Shown here: positions 15,645 through 22,992 of the stretch, piece by piece
How positions within the stretch are numbered: position 1 is the first letter of the stretch
How the letters are laid out: each line of letters opens with the position of its first letter
DNA from: Sulfurimonas sp.
GTDB lineage: Bacteria > Campylobacterota > Campylobacteria > Campylobacterales > Sulfurimonadaceae
DNA length: 23,658 nucleotides
Reading direction: 5' to 3'
NCBI RefSeq assembly: GCF_023228785.1
Contig: NZ_JALOAN010000037.1
Coordinates: forward strand, 1 to 23,658
Program-made: the position numbers and the translations under genes
Notes under the pieces: model-generated
What the model saw: the letters and a program-made list of their open reading frames with translations, nothing else
The model's database searches: none
What the model was told of the DNA's origin: nothing

Positions 15645-16459
15645 TAGTATAAATCCCCCGAATCATTTAAAGAGTCCACTGCACTCTCTTTACTAATCTC
15701 AGTTGTTGTTTTGATCTCCGAAGCATTCTCAAGCCTCTTCTCATCATCTTTATCCCAACCTTTGATATAGTAATCTCCAGCTCTACCCATTGCAGTCTCT
15801 CGAGGTAGTACAAAAATAGCTGGTTTTTCAGTGACACAAGCTCTCTCACAAAGACCACATCCAGTACAAGCATCGCTATGTACAATGGGCTTCATAAAAG
15901 CGTGTTTTCCTGTTCTTTCATTTTTAGAATATTCAATAGTTATAGCCTCGCCCAAAATAGGGCAAGCTCTATAACAAGCATCACATTGTATTCCCCAAAA
16001 AGCTATACAACTTTCATCATCAACTACAGCTAATCCCATCTCTGCGATGTTTATATCTAGTACTCCATCGGTTGTAACACTTTTCTCATCCAATGCACCA
16101 GTAGGACATACTGGTACACAAGGAATATCTGGACACATATAACAAGGTATATCTCTAGGTATAAAATATGGTGTCCCTAAAGGTTTGTTATCTCCTGGCT
16201 TAGCAAGCATTAGAGTATCGTATGGACATGCAATAACGCAGAGTCCACACTTGATACAAGTCTTCAAAAAGTCATCTTCATTTATAGCTCCAGGTGGACG
16301 AAGTAGAAGTGTTGAAGCTGTAACTTCATCAACATACGCACTCCATATAAATCCACCCATGGCAGCAAGTCCTGCACCACGAGCCATGTTTAAGATAAAC
16401 TTTCGTCTATCACTTACTGGTTGTCTTTTCTTTTTTATAATAGGTCTGTTTTCGCTCAA
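15644..16459 (-). CDS. napG: NapG, Tat-exported polyferredoxin
   Basis: NapG is a periplasmic [4Fe-4S] protein that receives electrons from NapH. The 271-residue protein begins with a twin-arginine signal (SDRRKFIL, Arg18-Arg19) and a hydrophobic Ala/Gly-rich segment. Four cysteine groups follow: CIKCGLCVIACP, CYMCPDIPCVPVCP, a CIAFWGIQCDACYRACP group with the long first spacing, and CTGCGLCERACV. The start is a TTG, with AGGGAAG 7 bases upstream. The gene lies 27 bases after napA. The C-terminal 40 residues are acidic and polar and lack any motif. Confidence 0.94.
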   Translation of the reverse strand: MSENRPIIKKKRQPVSDRRKFILNMARGAGLAAMGGFIWSAYVDEVTASTLLLRPPGAINEDDFLKTCIKCGLCVIACPYDTLMLAKPGDNKPLGTPYFIPRDIPCYMCPDIPCVPVCPTGALDEKSVTTDGVLDINIAEMGLAVVDDESCIAFWGIQCDACYRACPILGEAITIEYSKNERTGKHAFMKPIVHSDACTGCGLCERACVTEKPAIFVLPRETAMGRAGDYYIKGWDKDDEKRLENASEIKTTTEISKESAVDSLNDSGDLY

Positions 16460-16486
16460 AACGATACTTCCCTTTCTCTATTTTTA

Positions 16487-19300
16487 TTATGCTTGGTAAA
16501 TTTTTACCGCACATTTTTTAAAGTCTGTCTGGCCAGATTGTGGACAAGTATAATCAGCACAAACTTTATTGATAAATACTTTTTCATCAAAGAATGGAAC
16601 AAATACAAGCCCACGAGATGGTCTATTTCTACCACGAGTCTCGATTCTAGCTTTTACTCTACCACGGCGAGATTCAACCCATGCAAGACCGCCTTGTTTT
16701 AGCCCTTTGTCTTTTGCATCTTGTGGGTGCATATAACATAGTGCTTCAGGAACTGCACGATAAAGCTCAGGTACACGCATAGTCATAGTTCCTGTGTGCC
16801 AGTGCTCTAGTACACGACCTGTACATAACCACGTGTCATAGTTTTCATCTGGAATTTCTGGAGGATCCATGTATGGACGAGCAAAAATTTTAGCTTTATT
16901 AGCAAGACCTAGTTGAGTCTTATCTGTAATACCCATTAAGTCACCTTGTGCAAGACTCTTAGCAAGTGTTCCATAGAATGCATGAGAGTTAGTAGTCCCA
17001 GCTTCTTTGTTTGCTTTTGCAGCATATGGATCGTACTGAGTGTTAAATCTCCACTGAGTCTCTTTACCATCAACAACTGGCCACTTAAGACCACGAACTT
17101 TATGGTAAGTTGTAAAGTCTGCAAGGTCATGAGCGTGACCACGACCAAATGATGCATACTCTTCAAAAAGGTACTCATGAATCATAAATCCGTAACCTTT
17201 AAATACTTTACCATCAGATCCAACAACATCTCGTGTATCTCCGTTGCACTCAGTATTATCATATCCAGCTTGTGGGAATGATTTTAAGTCGATTTTATAA
17301 GACTTAGCTTCTTTATTTGCAAAAAGAATCTCATACATAGTTGTGTTATCTGTATAGCCCATAGCATAAGCAGCTTGTCTAACATCTGGAAGTGATTTAT
17401 CACCACGAAGTGGTTGTGCACCCCAAACATCACCAACTGTAAATCTTTTTGATAACTCAACCCATTGCCAAGTATCACTCATAGCATTTCCAACAGGAAG
17501 TACTTGTTGTCTCCAGTGTTGTGTACGACGCTCTGCATTACCATAAGCTCCCCACTTCTCATAAATCATAGCAGAAGGTAAGATAAGATCAGAAACTTTA
17601 GCTGAAATACCAGGGTATCCATCAGAAGTAACTATAAAGTTATCCATTTCACGAGCTGCTTTAATCCAGTGAGATGCAGATGCTGTATCTTGATAAGGGT
17701 TACAAACATTTACCCATGCAAACTTGATATATCCATCTTCAATATCACGGTGGATTTTCATAATGTGTTGGTTACCTACAGGGTTTAGTGTTCCATTTGG
17801 AATTTTCCATCTGTTTTCAGTAATTTCTCTATGTTTTGGGTTTGCTACCATCATATCTGCTGGGAGTCTGTGACAGAAAGTTCCAACTTCACGAGCTGTA
17901 CCACAAGCCGATGGTTGACCTGTTAGCGAGAACGCTCCAGAACCAGGTTTTGCTTGTTTGTTTAGTAAAAAGTGAACATTATATGAAAGTGTATTTACCC
18001 ATGTTCCACGAGTATGTTGATTCATTCCCATAGTCCAAAAAGATACAACTTTTCTATCTTTTTCAATATATAAGTCAGCTAATAGCTGTAGTTTTCTCTT
18101 AAACTCATTGATATCTTCATCAGGATTACCTTTTGAGATTTTTGCTACATAGTCAAGTGTGTATGGTTCTAAGAATTTTTTATACTCTTCAAAACTGATA
18201 TGCCAGTGCTTAAGTCCAGCATTTTCATTTACCATCACATCGCCCTCTTTATAACCATAAGGTTTAAGAGCTGGTGCTTCAGCAGCAGAGACAACTTTTT
18301 TCATCTCTTTATCAATTGTTTGCATCTCAAGAGCTGTATATTTACCCTCTTTGATTGACTTCTCATCAGATCTTCTCATACCATAACCCATATTTACAGG
18401 TGATGCACAGAAAACTATGTGTTTTTTAACAAAGTCCCAATCAATAGCTTCAGGGTTGTTATATACAATCTCTCTAGCTATATAGTTCCAAAGAGCTAGA
18501 TCTGTATTTGGAGTAAAGATTATCTCCTCATCAGCTAGATCTGAAGTTCTATGTCTATATGTAGATATATTTATAACTTTTACTCTCTCAGGATCTGATA
18601 ATTTTCTATCAGTTACACGAGACCATAGGATCGGGTGCATCTCTGCCATGTTTGATCCCCAAGATATGATTGTATCAGTAAGCTCAATATCATCATAACA
18701 GCCAGATGGCTCATCAATACCAAAAGTTTGGTAAAAACCAACAACCGCTGATGCCATACAGTGACGAGCATTTGGATCAATTGCGTTTGAACGAAATCCT
18801 GCTTTCATCATTTTTTGTGCAGCGTAACCTTCCATAACAGTGTATTGACCAGAAGCGAATACACCAACACCCTCAGGTCCACTTGCTTTTAGTGCTTTTT
18901 TGATGTGAAATTCCATCTCATCAAACGCTCTCTCCCAACTAACAGGGGCAAATTTACCTTGTTTATCAAACTTACCATTTGCATCTACACGAAGTAGAGG
19001 TTGAGTAAGTCTATCTGCACCATACATAATCTTAGCATTAAAGTAACCTTTAATACAGTTAAGACCACGGTTAACTGGTGCCGCTGGATCTCCTTTGACT
19101 GCAACGATTTTGCCGCCTTTTGTAGCCATCATAATACCACAACCAGTACCACAAAAACGACAAGCTGCTTTATCCCATCTCCAGTCGCCCTCAGCTTGAT
19201 TCGCTGCTGCTTGTAGCTCTGCTGGTACACTCATACCAATAGCTGCTGCTGCAGATGCGGCCGCTGAACTTTTAAGAAATTCTCTTCTAGAAAGTGACAT
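16487..19300 (-). CDS. napA: NapA, periplasmic nitrate reductase catalytic subunit
   Basis: NapA reduces nitrate to nitrite at a bis-MGD molybdenum centre in the periplasm. From this start the protein is 937 residues. It opens with a Tat signal (LSRREFLK, Arg5-Arg6), followed by a [4Fe-4S] ligand set, Cys47, Cys50, Cys54 and Cys82 (CRFCGTGCG...NCIKG), and the molybdenum ligand Cys181 in NARHCMASAV. MNQHTRGTW and the C-terminal TGRVLEHWHTGTMT match the cofactor-binding regions. I chose the ATG at 19300 because AGGAG lies 5 bases upstream and the Tat signal starts at once; an ATG at 19336 has no such support. At about 930 residues it is the longer Campylobacterota form. It is the first gene of the nap unit. 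Confidence 0.97.
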   Translation of the reverse strand: MSLSRREFLKSSAAASAAAAIGMSVPAELQAAANQAEGDWRWDKAACRFCGTGCGIMMATKGGKIVAVKGDPAAPVNRGLNCIKGYFNAKIMYGADRLTQPLLRVDANGKFDKQGKFAPVSWERAFDEMEFHIKKALKASGPEGVGVFASGQYTVMEGYAAQKMMKAGFRSNAIDPNARHCMASAVVGFYQTFGIDEPSGCYDDIELTDTIISWGSNMAEMHPILWSRVTDRKLSDPERVKVINISTYRHRTSDLADEEIIFTPNTDLALWNYIAREIVYNNPEAIDWDFVKKHIVFCASPVNMGYGMRRSDEKSIKEGKYTALEMQTIDKEMKKVVSAAEAPALKPYGYKEGDVMVNENAGLKHWHISFEEYKKFLEPYTLDYVAKISKGNPDEDINEFKRKLQLLADLYIEKDRKVVSFWTMGMNQHTRGTWVNTLSYNVHFLLNKQAKPGSGAFSLTGQPSACGTAREVGTFCHRLPADMMVANPKHREITENRWKIPNGTLNPVGNQHIMKIHRDIEDGYIKFAWVNVCNPYQDTASASHWIKAAREMDNFIVTSDGYPGISAKVSDLILPSAMIYEKWGAYGNAERRTQHWRQQVLPVGNAMSDTWQWVELSKRFTVGDVWGAQPLRGDKSLPDVRQAAYAMGYTDNTTMYEILFANKEAKSYKIDLKSFPQAGYDNTECNGDTRDVVGSDGKVFKGYGFMIHEYLFEEYASFGRGHAHDLADFTTYHKVRGLKWPVVDGKETQWRFNTQYDPYAAKANKEAGTTNSHAFYGTLAKSLAQGDLMGITDKTQLGLANKAKIFARPYMDPPEIPDENYDTWLCTGRVLEHWHTGTMTMRVPELYRAVPEALCYMHPQDAKDKGLKQGGLAWVESRRGRVKARIETRGRNRPSRGLVFVPFFDEKVFINKVCADYTCPQSGQTDFKKCAVKIYQA

Positions 19301-19388
19301 ATTTTCTCCTATTTGATAATCTTCAAGACAAGGCATTTAAAAAGTGCCACATCTCAACTTTTTTGTTAAGGTGTCCATTAACGATTTA

Positions 19389-19394
19389 ATAGTA
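19389..19394 (-). promoter_or_regulatory. Candidate -10 box of the nap promoter
   Basis: Read on the minus strand, TACTAT lies 23 bases downstream of the TTGAC-N4-GTCAA palindrome, close to the 22-base gap of class II FNR promoters. Transcription would then start near 19382-19383, leaving a leader of about 82 nt before napA. No good -35 box is seen, as expected for an activator-dependent promoter. Confidence 0.55.
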
Positions 19395-19405
19395 GCAGGA
19401 TGGAG

Positions 19406-19432
19406 GGTCAAAAATCTTTGACCTATGTCAAA
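19406..19432. promoter_or_regulatory. Interlocked Crp/Fnr-type operators upstream of napA
   Basis: TTTGAC-CTAT-GTCAAA (19417-19432) is a perfect 16-base palindrome of the Crp/Fnr type (FNR consensus TTGAT-N4-ATCAA). Its left arm also serves a second perfect palindrome, GGTCAAA-AATC-TTTGACC (19406-19423). Three alternating half-sites therefore lie in 27 bases. The FNR-type site is centred near -41.5 relative to the predicted start. The Crp/Fnr gene two genes upstream is the obvious candidate binder. Confidence 0.7.
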
Positions 19433-19503
19433 TAGTTAGAGAAATACTTTAAGATTAGTTTTATTTAAGATAAAAGGAATATAAGTAACACTTAAAATAA
19501 CTA

Positions 19504-20514
19504 TTATGTTTGTGTATCTTGGCAACTCTTTGTAAGTTTTTCGAGCTCTAGTTTTAGGTTGTATAGTTTCCTAGTAGAATTTATTAGCTCTTCTGTTGAT
19601 TCTATAACTATATCTTCACTATTGTTTAGATGTTTATTTGCCAAAGATTTGTCTTTTAACTCATCTATGATAGAGTCAAATTCATATGTTAGTTCTTGAA
19701 GCTTTGAAGATGCTCTCTCAGATTGCAGAAGTGCCTCATTTGAGTAGTCCATAGCGGAGTTTATCTTTTGAATAAAACAGTTTATAGTATCACTAGCTTC
19801 TAGTATTTCAGACTCACTTTCAGCTTTTACTTCTATAGGCTCAAGTTTTGTTATGTCTTTACTACTTATAAGTTTTTTGGAGTATTGCATTATGGTTTCT
19901 ACATGAGACTCAATGGACCGAAGTTGCAGTAAAGAGTATACAAAAAGTAAGAGTAGTGTAGCCCCTGCTGAGTATTGAAATGTTTTTATAAAGCTTGTTT
20001 TGCTCTCACTATGATCTGTGTACATTGTGACTAGTTTGTCTACATTGTCAAGCAGTTTTGTGTTGTCTCTATATATTGTAGTGACAATTTCTTCGAGTTC
20101 TACACTTTTATCTACATTTGAGTTGGTGTATAGCTTAAAGTTTTGTATATTTTTATAAAAAACATCCCAAAGTGCATTTATTTCTGAATGTTGTAGAGAG
20201 ATTTGATATGTCGGAACTGGAGAGATTTTCTTATTAGAATCACCATTTCTTAAAATATTTAAACCCTCTATAAACTCATCGATGGCAGAGTTTAGTTCAT
20301 AGAAATCTTTGTTGGAACTATAATGAATGTAAAAAACATTTTTTGCCATCTTTTGCGTAAGCATTCTTTGTTTACCAGCGATATTTATAATAAGTGCGTC
20401 TTTTTGATTTTGTTGATTTAGATATATAGTGATAGCGATAACACTAAGCATTAAAATGATAAGTAAAGCCCCTAGTACCTTTATCTTAGTACTTATACTT
20501 GTAACTTTTTTCAT
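19504..20514 (-). CDS. Membrane sensor-like protein with PilJ/NarX-type N-terminal domain and no output domain
   Basis: The 336-residue protein has a membrane helix (about 12-32), a mostly helical periplasmic region (about 33-175), a second helix (about 178-197) and a cytoplasmic, coiled-coil-prone tail. Just after the first helix, INIAGKQRMLTQKMAK (43-58) matches the motif shared by PilJ-type domains and the nitrate-binding P-box of NarX/NarQ. The tail has no histidine kinase, GGDEF or MCP signalling segment; it ends after a Ser/Glu/Leu-rich coiled coil. The ATG overlaps the stop codon of the Crp/Fnr gene (TAATG), so the two are made together directly upstream of napA. A nitrate or nitrite sensor acting through that regulator is plausible but unproven. 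Confidence 0.85.
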   Translation of the reverse strand: MKKVTSISTKIKVLGALLIILMLSVIAITIYLNQQNQKDALIINIAGKQRMLTQKMAKNVFYIHYSSNKDFYELNSAIDEFIEGLNILRNGDSNKKISPVPTYQISLQHSEINALWDVFYKNIQNFKLYTNSNVDKSVELEEIVTTIYRDNTKLLDNVDKLVTMYTDHSESKTSFIKTFQYSAGATLLLLFVYSLLQLRSIESHVETIMQYSKKLISSKDITKLEPIEVKAESESEILEASDTINCFIQKINSAMDYSNEALLQSERASSKLQELTYEFDSIIDELKDKSLANKHLNNSEDIVIESTEELINSTRKLYNLKLELEKLTKSCQDTQT

Positions 20515-21185
20515 TACATATCTCCCCTATAGATATTATTTAATTTATCTTGATCTATTATTGAAACTATTGAATTTTCTACTTCTATAATATTACTTCT
20601 TTTTAGCTTACTTAATACTCTTGAGAGAGTTTCAGGCTGAATATGCAACATAAAAGAGACATCTTGTCGTTTTAGAGAGTTAAACATCGCCAAATCATCA
20701 CTAAGCATATAAGCAACTTTAGCAATAGCATCAAAAACAAGCTCTCTATTTACAACACAATGAAGTTGGTGAGTTTTAAGTAGTATCTCGTTTATAAACT
20801 CATCGTTAAGTATGTTCTTAGATAAAAATCTCTTTTTAAATTCTGCAAAATCAACTTCTAGCACGACACTATCTTCCATAAACTCGGAGTTAGAGTAGCA
20901 ATAGATGGAGTTGTCTTCTAGGCTTGTAAGTTCGGAGATCAGAGAGCTTTTGTGTATGTGATATAAAAATATTTCATTTTCAAACTTGTCTATTTTATAT
21001 ACTTTTAAAACACCTGAGATTAAGAAAAATATCTTGTTATAAGAATCGTTTTCATAGTAAAGGATTGAGCCCTTTGGATATTCTATGATAGATGAAATCT
21101 CCCTTATATCTTCGATCTGCTCAATGCTTAGGGATTTGAAGAGGCTTAGTTTTTTGATAAGTCCGAGTTTTTCTTGTGTAATCAT
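20514..21185 (-). CDS. Crp/Fnr-family transcription regulator
   Basis: The 223-residue protein has an N-terminal cyclic-nucleotide-type beta barrel (about 15-115), a dimer helix (about 128-160) and a winged helix-turn-helix (about 170-215). The recognition helix PETLSRVLSKL (184-194) carries the Glu185-x2-Ser188-Arg189 pattern of FNR, which reads TTGA half-sites; this fits the TTGAC palindrome before napA. The N-terminal cysteine cluster of FNR is absent, so it is not an oxygen-labile Fe-S sensor of that type. The residues around 80-90 do not look like a cAMP pocket. Its context recalls NssR of Campylobacter, but identity is not shown. The ATG has no visible Shine-Dalgarno and lies 5 bases after a small ORF. 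Confidence 0.92.
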   Translation of the reverse strand: MITQEKLGLIKKLSLFKSLSIEQIEDIREISSIIEYPKGSILYYENDSYNKIFFLISGVLKVYKIDKFENEIFLYHIHKSSLISELTSLEDNSIYCYSNSEFMEDSVVLEVDFAEFKKRFLSKNILNDEFINEILLKTHQLHCVVNRELVFDAIAKVAYMLSDDLAMFNSLKRQDVSFMLHIQPETLSRVLSKLKRSNIIEVENSIVSIIDQDKLNNIYRGDM

Positions 21186-21190
21186 TTTTT

Positions 21191-21283
21191 TTAAAAATTC
21201 TTTAAAAATAATATATTTTTTTCAGCTTTAATATTTTTTACTATTATTTTTCTTAGCCTGTTTTTAAATCCTATTTTTGCCAC
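21191..21283 (-). CDS. Possible 30-residue leader peptide before the Crp/Fnr gene
   Basis: A GTG-initiated ORF of 30 codons. GAGG (21292-21295) lies 8 bases upstream, a good Shine-Dalgarno. It ends in TAA 5 bases before the regulator ATG. The peptide is strongly basic (nine Lys or Arg, one Glu) and begins MAKIGFKNRLRK. A TTGACA-N18-TTTTAT promoter candidate lies just upstream (21351-21322). The regulator gene lacks its own binding site, so reinitiation after this ORF would explain its translation. Lys and Ile richness is expected by chance in such AT-rich DNA, so the call is tentative. Confidence 0.35.
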   Translation of the reverse strand: MAKIGFKNRLRKIIVKNIKAEKNILFLKNF

Positions 21284-21354
21284 GGAATTTACCTCACATA
21301 ATATATTGCAAGCATTTTAGCATAAAATTGAATGTTATGAACGATTGTCAAATT

Positions 21355-21520
21355 GGATCCTGAATCAAGTTCAGGATGACATATCTTCCGTTTCAGGATG
21401 ACCCGAGCACCATCTTCAGTGTTTGACACGCGTGCCGTCTTCAGTGCTTGACATGTGTACTGTCTTCAGTGCTTGACCCGAGTGCCGTCATTCCGTCATT
21501 CCGTGCTTGACACGGAATCT
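21355..21520. repeat. Mosaic array of ~25-base palindrome-derived repeats
   Basis: The block is bounded by two hairpins of the same design: ATCCTGAA-TCAAG-TTCAGGAT (21357-21377) and ATTCCGTG-CTTGA-CACGGAAT (21498-21518); the loops are reverse complements of each other. Between them are direct repeats with an exact 25-base period starting at 21413, 21438 and 21463, each opening with TCTTCAGTG and a TTGAC core, plus diverged units at 21388 and 21496 and a partial one at 21488. Each unit has a constant left part and a variable right part. No ORF or transposase is present. The GC content is clearly higher than the surroundings. Confidence 0.85.
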
Positions 21521-21550
21521 AGTTTATAGATTAATCATATAGTTAAATTA

Positions 21551-21574
21551 ATGGTATAAAAATTGCTATACCAT
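21551..21574. promoter_or_regulatory. Perfect palindrome over the likely promoter of the cyclase gene
   Basis: ATGGTATA (21551-21558) and TATACCAT (21567-21574) are exact inverted repeats with an 8-base spacer, 34 bases before the cyclase ATG. The right arm includes an extended -10-like TGCTATACC. A repressor binding here would block the promoter. No regulator with an obvious match is encoded nearby. Confidence 0.5.
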
Positions 21575-21608
21575 CTATAAACAATAAATAATATAATATG
21601 GGATTTAA

Positions 21609-22829
21609 ATGGAGTTTATTGAGGCACTGAAGTTAAGAAGCAAACTTTTGCTTCTTTTTATCCTTATCACACTAGGACTAGTTTTAGTAGGAACTATGGG
21701 ATATTCAAACACGGCATCAGTGAAAAAAAATCTCGATACTATATATTTTGGATCTTTAGTTCCAGTCATTGAGCTAAACAACATACTTCAAGTCTATCAT
21801 GGCAAAATTTCAAATACTATTTATAAAGTCAAAAATTCTCAAATAAGTCGAGGACAAGCAAGTACTCAGATAAAAGAAGCTATTTCAAAGATAGAGTTAG
21901 AGTGGAGAGAATATGAAGCTCACTTTAAAAGAGATGATGAATTGCAATATGTAGAGTATGCAGCTATTGAGATCCATGCTACAAATAGTTTTTTTAGTAA
22001 AATGGCTTCTAATATATTACAAGAAAATATAGAGATAGAGAATTTTGAGGCTAGGGTAGAGTACATTAACAATATAATTAAAAAACTTATAAATTATGAA
22101 ATCGAGCTTGCAAAGTATGAGAGAAAAAGATTTTTAACAGTATATGATAATATTATATTAAATATAGGAATCATATTAGGGCTTACTATTTTGGGAATTC
22201 TTATCATCTCTTATTATGTTTTTAAAAGTATCCAAAGAGACCATACAAGGCTAGAACTAACTACTAAAAAGCTACAAAAGGCAAATAAAAAACTTGAAAA
22301 TGTGTCTTACACTGATGTGCTTACATCTCTACACAATAGAAGGTATTTTAACTTTGTTTATGAGAGAGAGTTAAAAAGAGCAAAAAGAACAAAGTCCTAT
22401 ATAACTTTTATGATGATGGATATAGATTATTTCAAGCAATATAACGATACTTATGGACATATAGAGGGTGATTATGCACTAAAGAGCGTTGCAAAAGTTT
22501 TGAAAGACACACTCAAGCGACCAAGTGATTTTGTTTTTAGGCTAGGGGGAGAAGAGTTTGGTGCCATACTTACAGACATAGATGAGTCAAACAGTGCCTC
22601 TCTTGCCGGTGAGATCTGTCAAAGTATAAAGCTACGAGAGATAAAACACGAAACTAGCAAAGCAGGTGAGTTTTTAACAATCTCCATAGGAGTAGTATGC
22701 ACTAAGGCCGATGAGAATCTAGATGAAGAGATCTTGATGATAAGAGCCGATGAAATGCTATATAAAGCAAAAGAGAATGGAAGAGATAATTATGTCATTA
22801 CAACGAATGTGGCTAAGGAAGGAGCGTAA
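21609..22829 (+). CDS. Membrane diguanylate cyclase (GGDEF) with periplasmic helical sensor
   Basis: The protein (406 aa) makes c-di-GMP from two GTP. Domains in order: membrane helix (about 12-33), a periplasmic four-helix-bundle-like sensor (about 34-180), a second helix (about 181-204), a coiled coil (about 210-232) and a GGDEF domain (about 235-400). The active site is GGEEF (313-317), and the inhibitory I-site RPSD (304-307) lies five residues upstream, so the enzyme should be active and product-inhibited. MMMDIDYFKQYND and RADEMLYKAKENGRD are typical. The sensor architecture resembles chemoreceptor 4HB domains; the ligand is unknown. The gene is monocistronic, with a weak ribosome binding site and a palindrome upstream. 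Confidence 0.94.
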   Translation: MEFIEALKLRSKLLLLFILITLGLVLVGTMGYSNTASVKKNLDTIYFGSLVPVIELNNILQVYHGKISNTIYKVKNSQISRGQASTQIKEAISKIELEWREYEAHFKRDDELQYVEYAAIEIHATNSFFSKMASNILQENIEIENFEARVEYINNIIKKLINYEIELAKYERKRFLTVYDNIILNIGIILGLTILGILIISYYVFKSIQRDHTRLELTTKKLQKANKKLENVSYTDVLTSLHNRRYFNFVYERELKRAKRTKSYITFMMMDIDYFKQYNDTYGHIEGDYALKSVAKVLKDTLKRPSDFVFRLGGEEFGAILTDIDESNSASLAGEICQSIKLREIKHETSKAGEFLTISIGVVCTKADENLDEEILMIRADEMLYKAKENGRDNYVITTNVAKEGA

Positions 22830-22843
22830 AATATCGCTTTTTT
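22823..22843 (+). terminator. Weak intrinsic terminator after the cyclase gene
   Basis: AGCG (22823-22826) and CGCT (22835-22838) form a short stem that overlaps the stop codon and is followed by a run of six T. The stem is only four base pairs, so efficiency is doubtful. Confidence 0.4.
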
Positions 22844-22896
22844 ATCTAATTATATCAATCTACTTTATAAGTTAAAGTTATTTATTAATACAACAT

Positions 22897-22902
22897 TATA
22901 AT
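22897..22902 (+). promoter_or_regulatory. -10 box of the cytochrome b5-domain gene
   Basis: A perfect TATAAT in a T/A-rich stretch, with no -35 box, 90 bases before the next ATG. The leader would be about 80 nt. The rest of 22844-22992 shows no gene. Confidence 0.6.
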
Positions 22903-22992
22903 CAATCTATTATTTTTTCTGAGATATTGTATAGAAGGATCTAGTGAGTTAATAGAAGCTATATATACTTATTAGAGTTAAAGGATATTGAG

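Larger units (their letters stand above)
21284..21608. other. Divergent spacer: promoters and repeat block
   Basis: This spacer between the minus-strand regulator unit and the plus-strand cyclase gene holds no ORF that I trust. It contains a candidate leftward promoter (TTGACA 21351-21346, TTTTAT 21327-21322 on the minus strand), the mosaic repeat block (21355-21520), and the palindrome over the likely cyclase promoter (21551-21574). Confidence 0.6.

Noticed and set aside
19301..19336. Upstream ATG for napA (12 extra codons)
   Set aside because: It would put a non-Tat sequence before the twin-arginine motif and ignores the well-placed AGGAG before 19300.
20514..21185. Assignment of the Crp/Fnr protein as FNR itself or as NssR
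   Set aside because: It lacks the FNR cysteine cluster, and orthology to NssR cannot be shown from sequence reading alone, so only the family is claimed.
21388..21520. CRISPR array
   Set aside because: Units of 25 bases repeat with no separate unique spacers of regular length, the variable halves are only about 10 bases, and no cas gene is present.
21355..21520. Insertion sequence or integron attC array
   Set aside because: No transposase or integrase, no target duplication and no cassette genes are visible.
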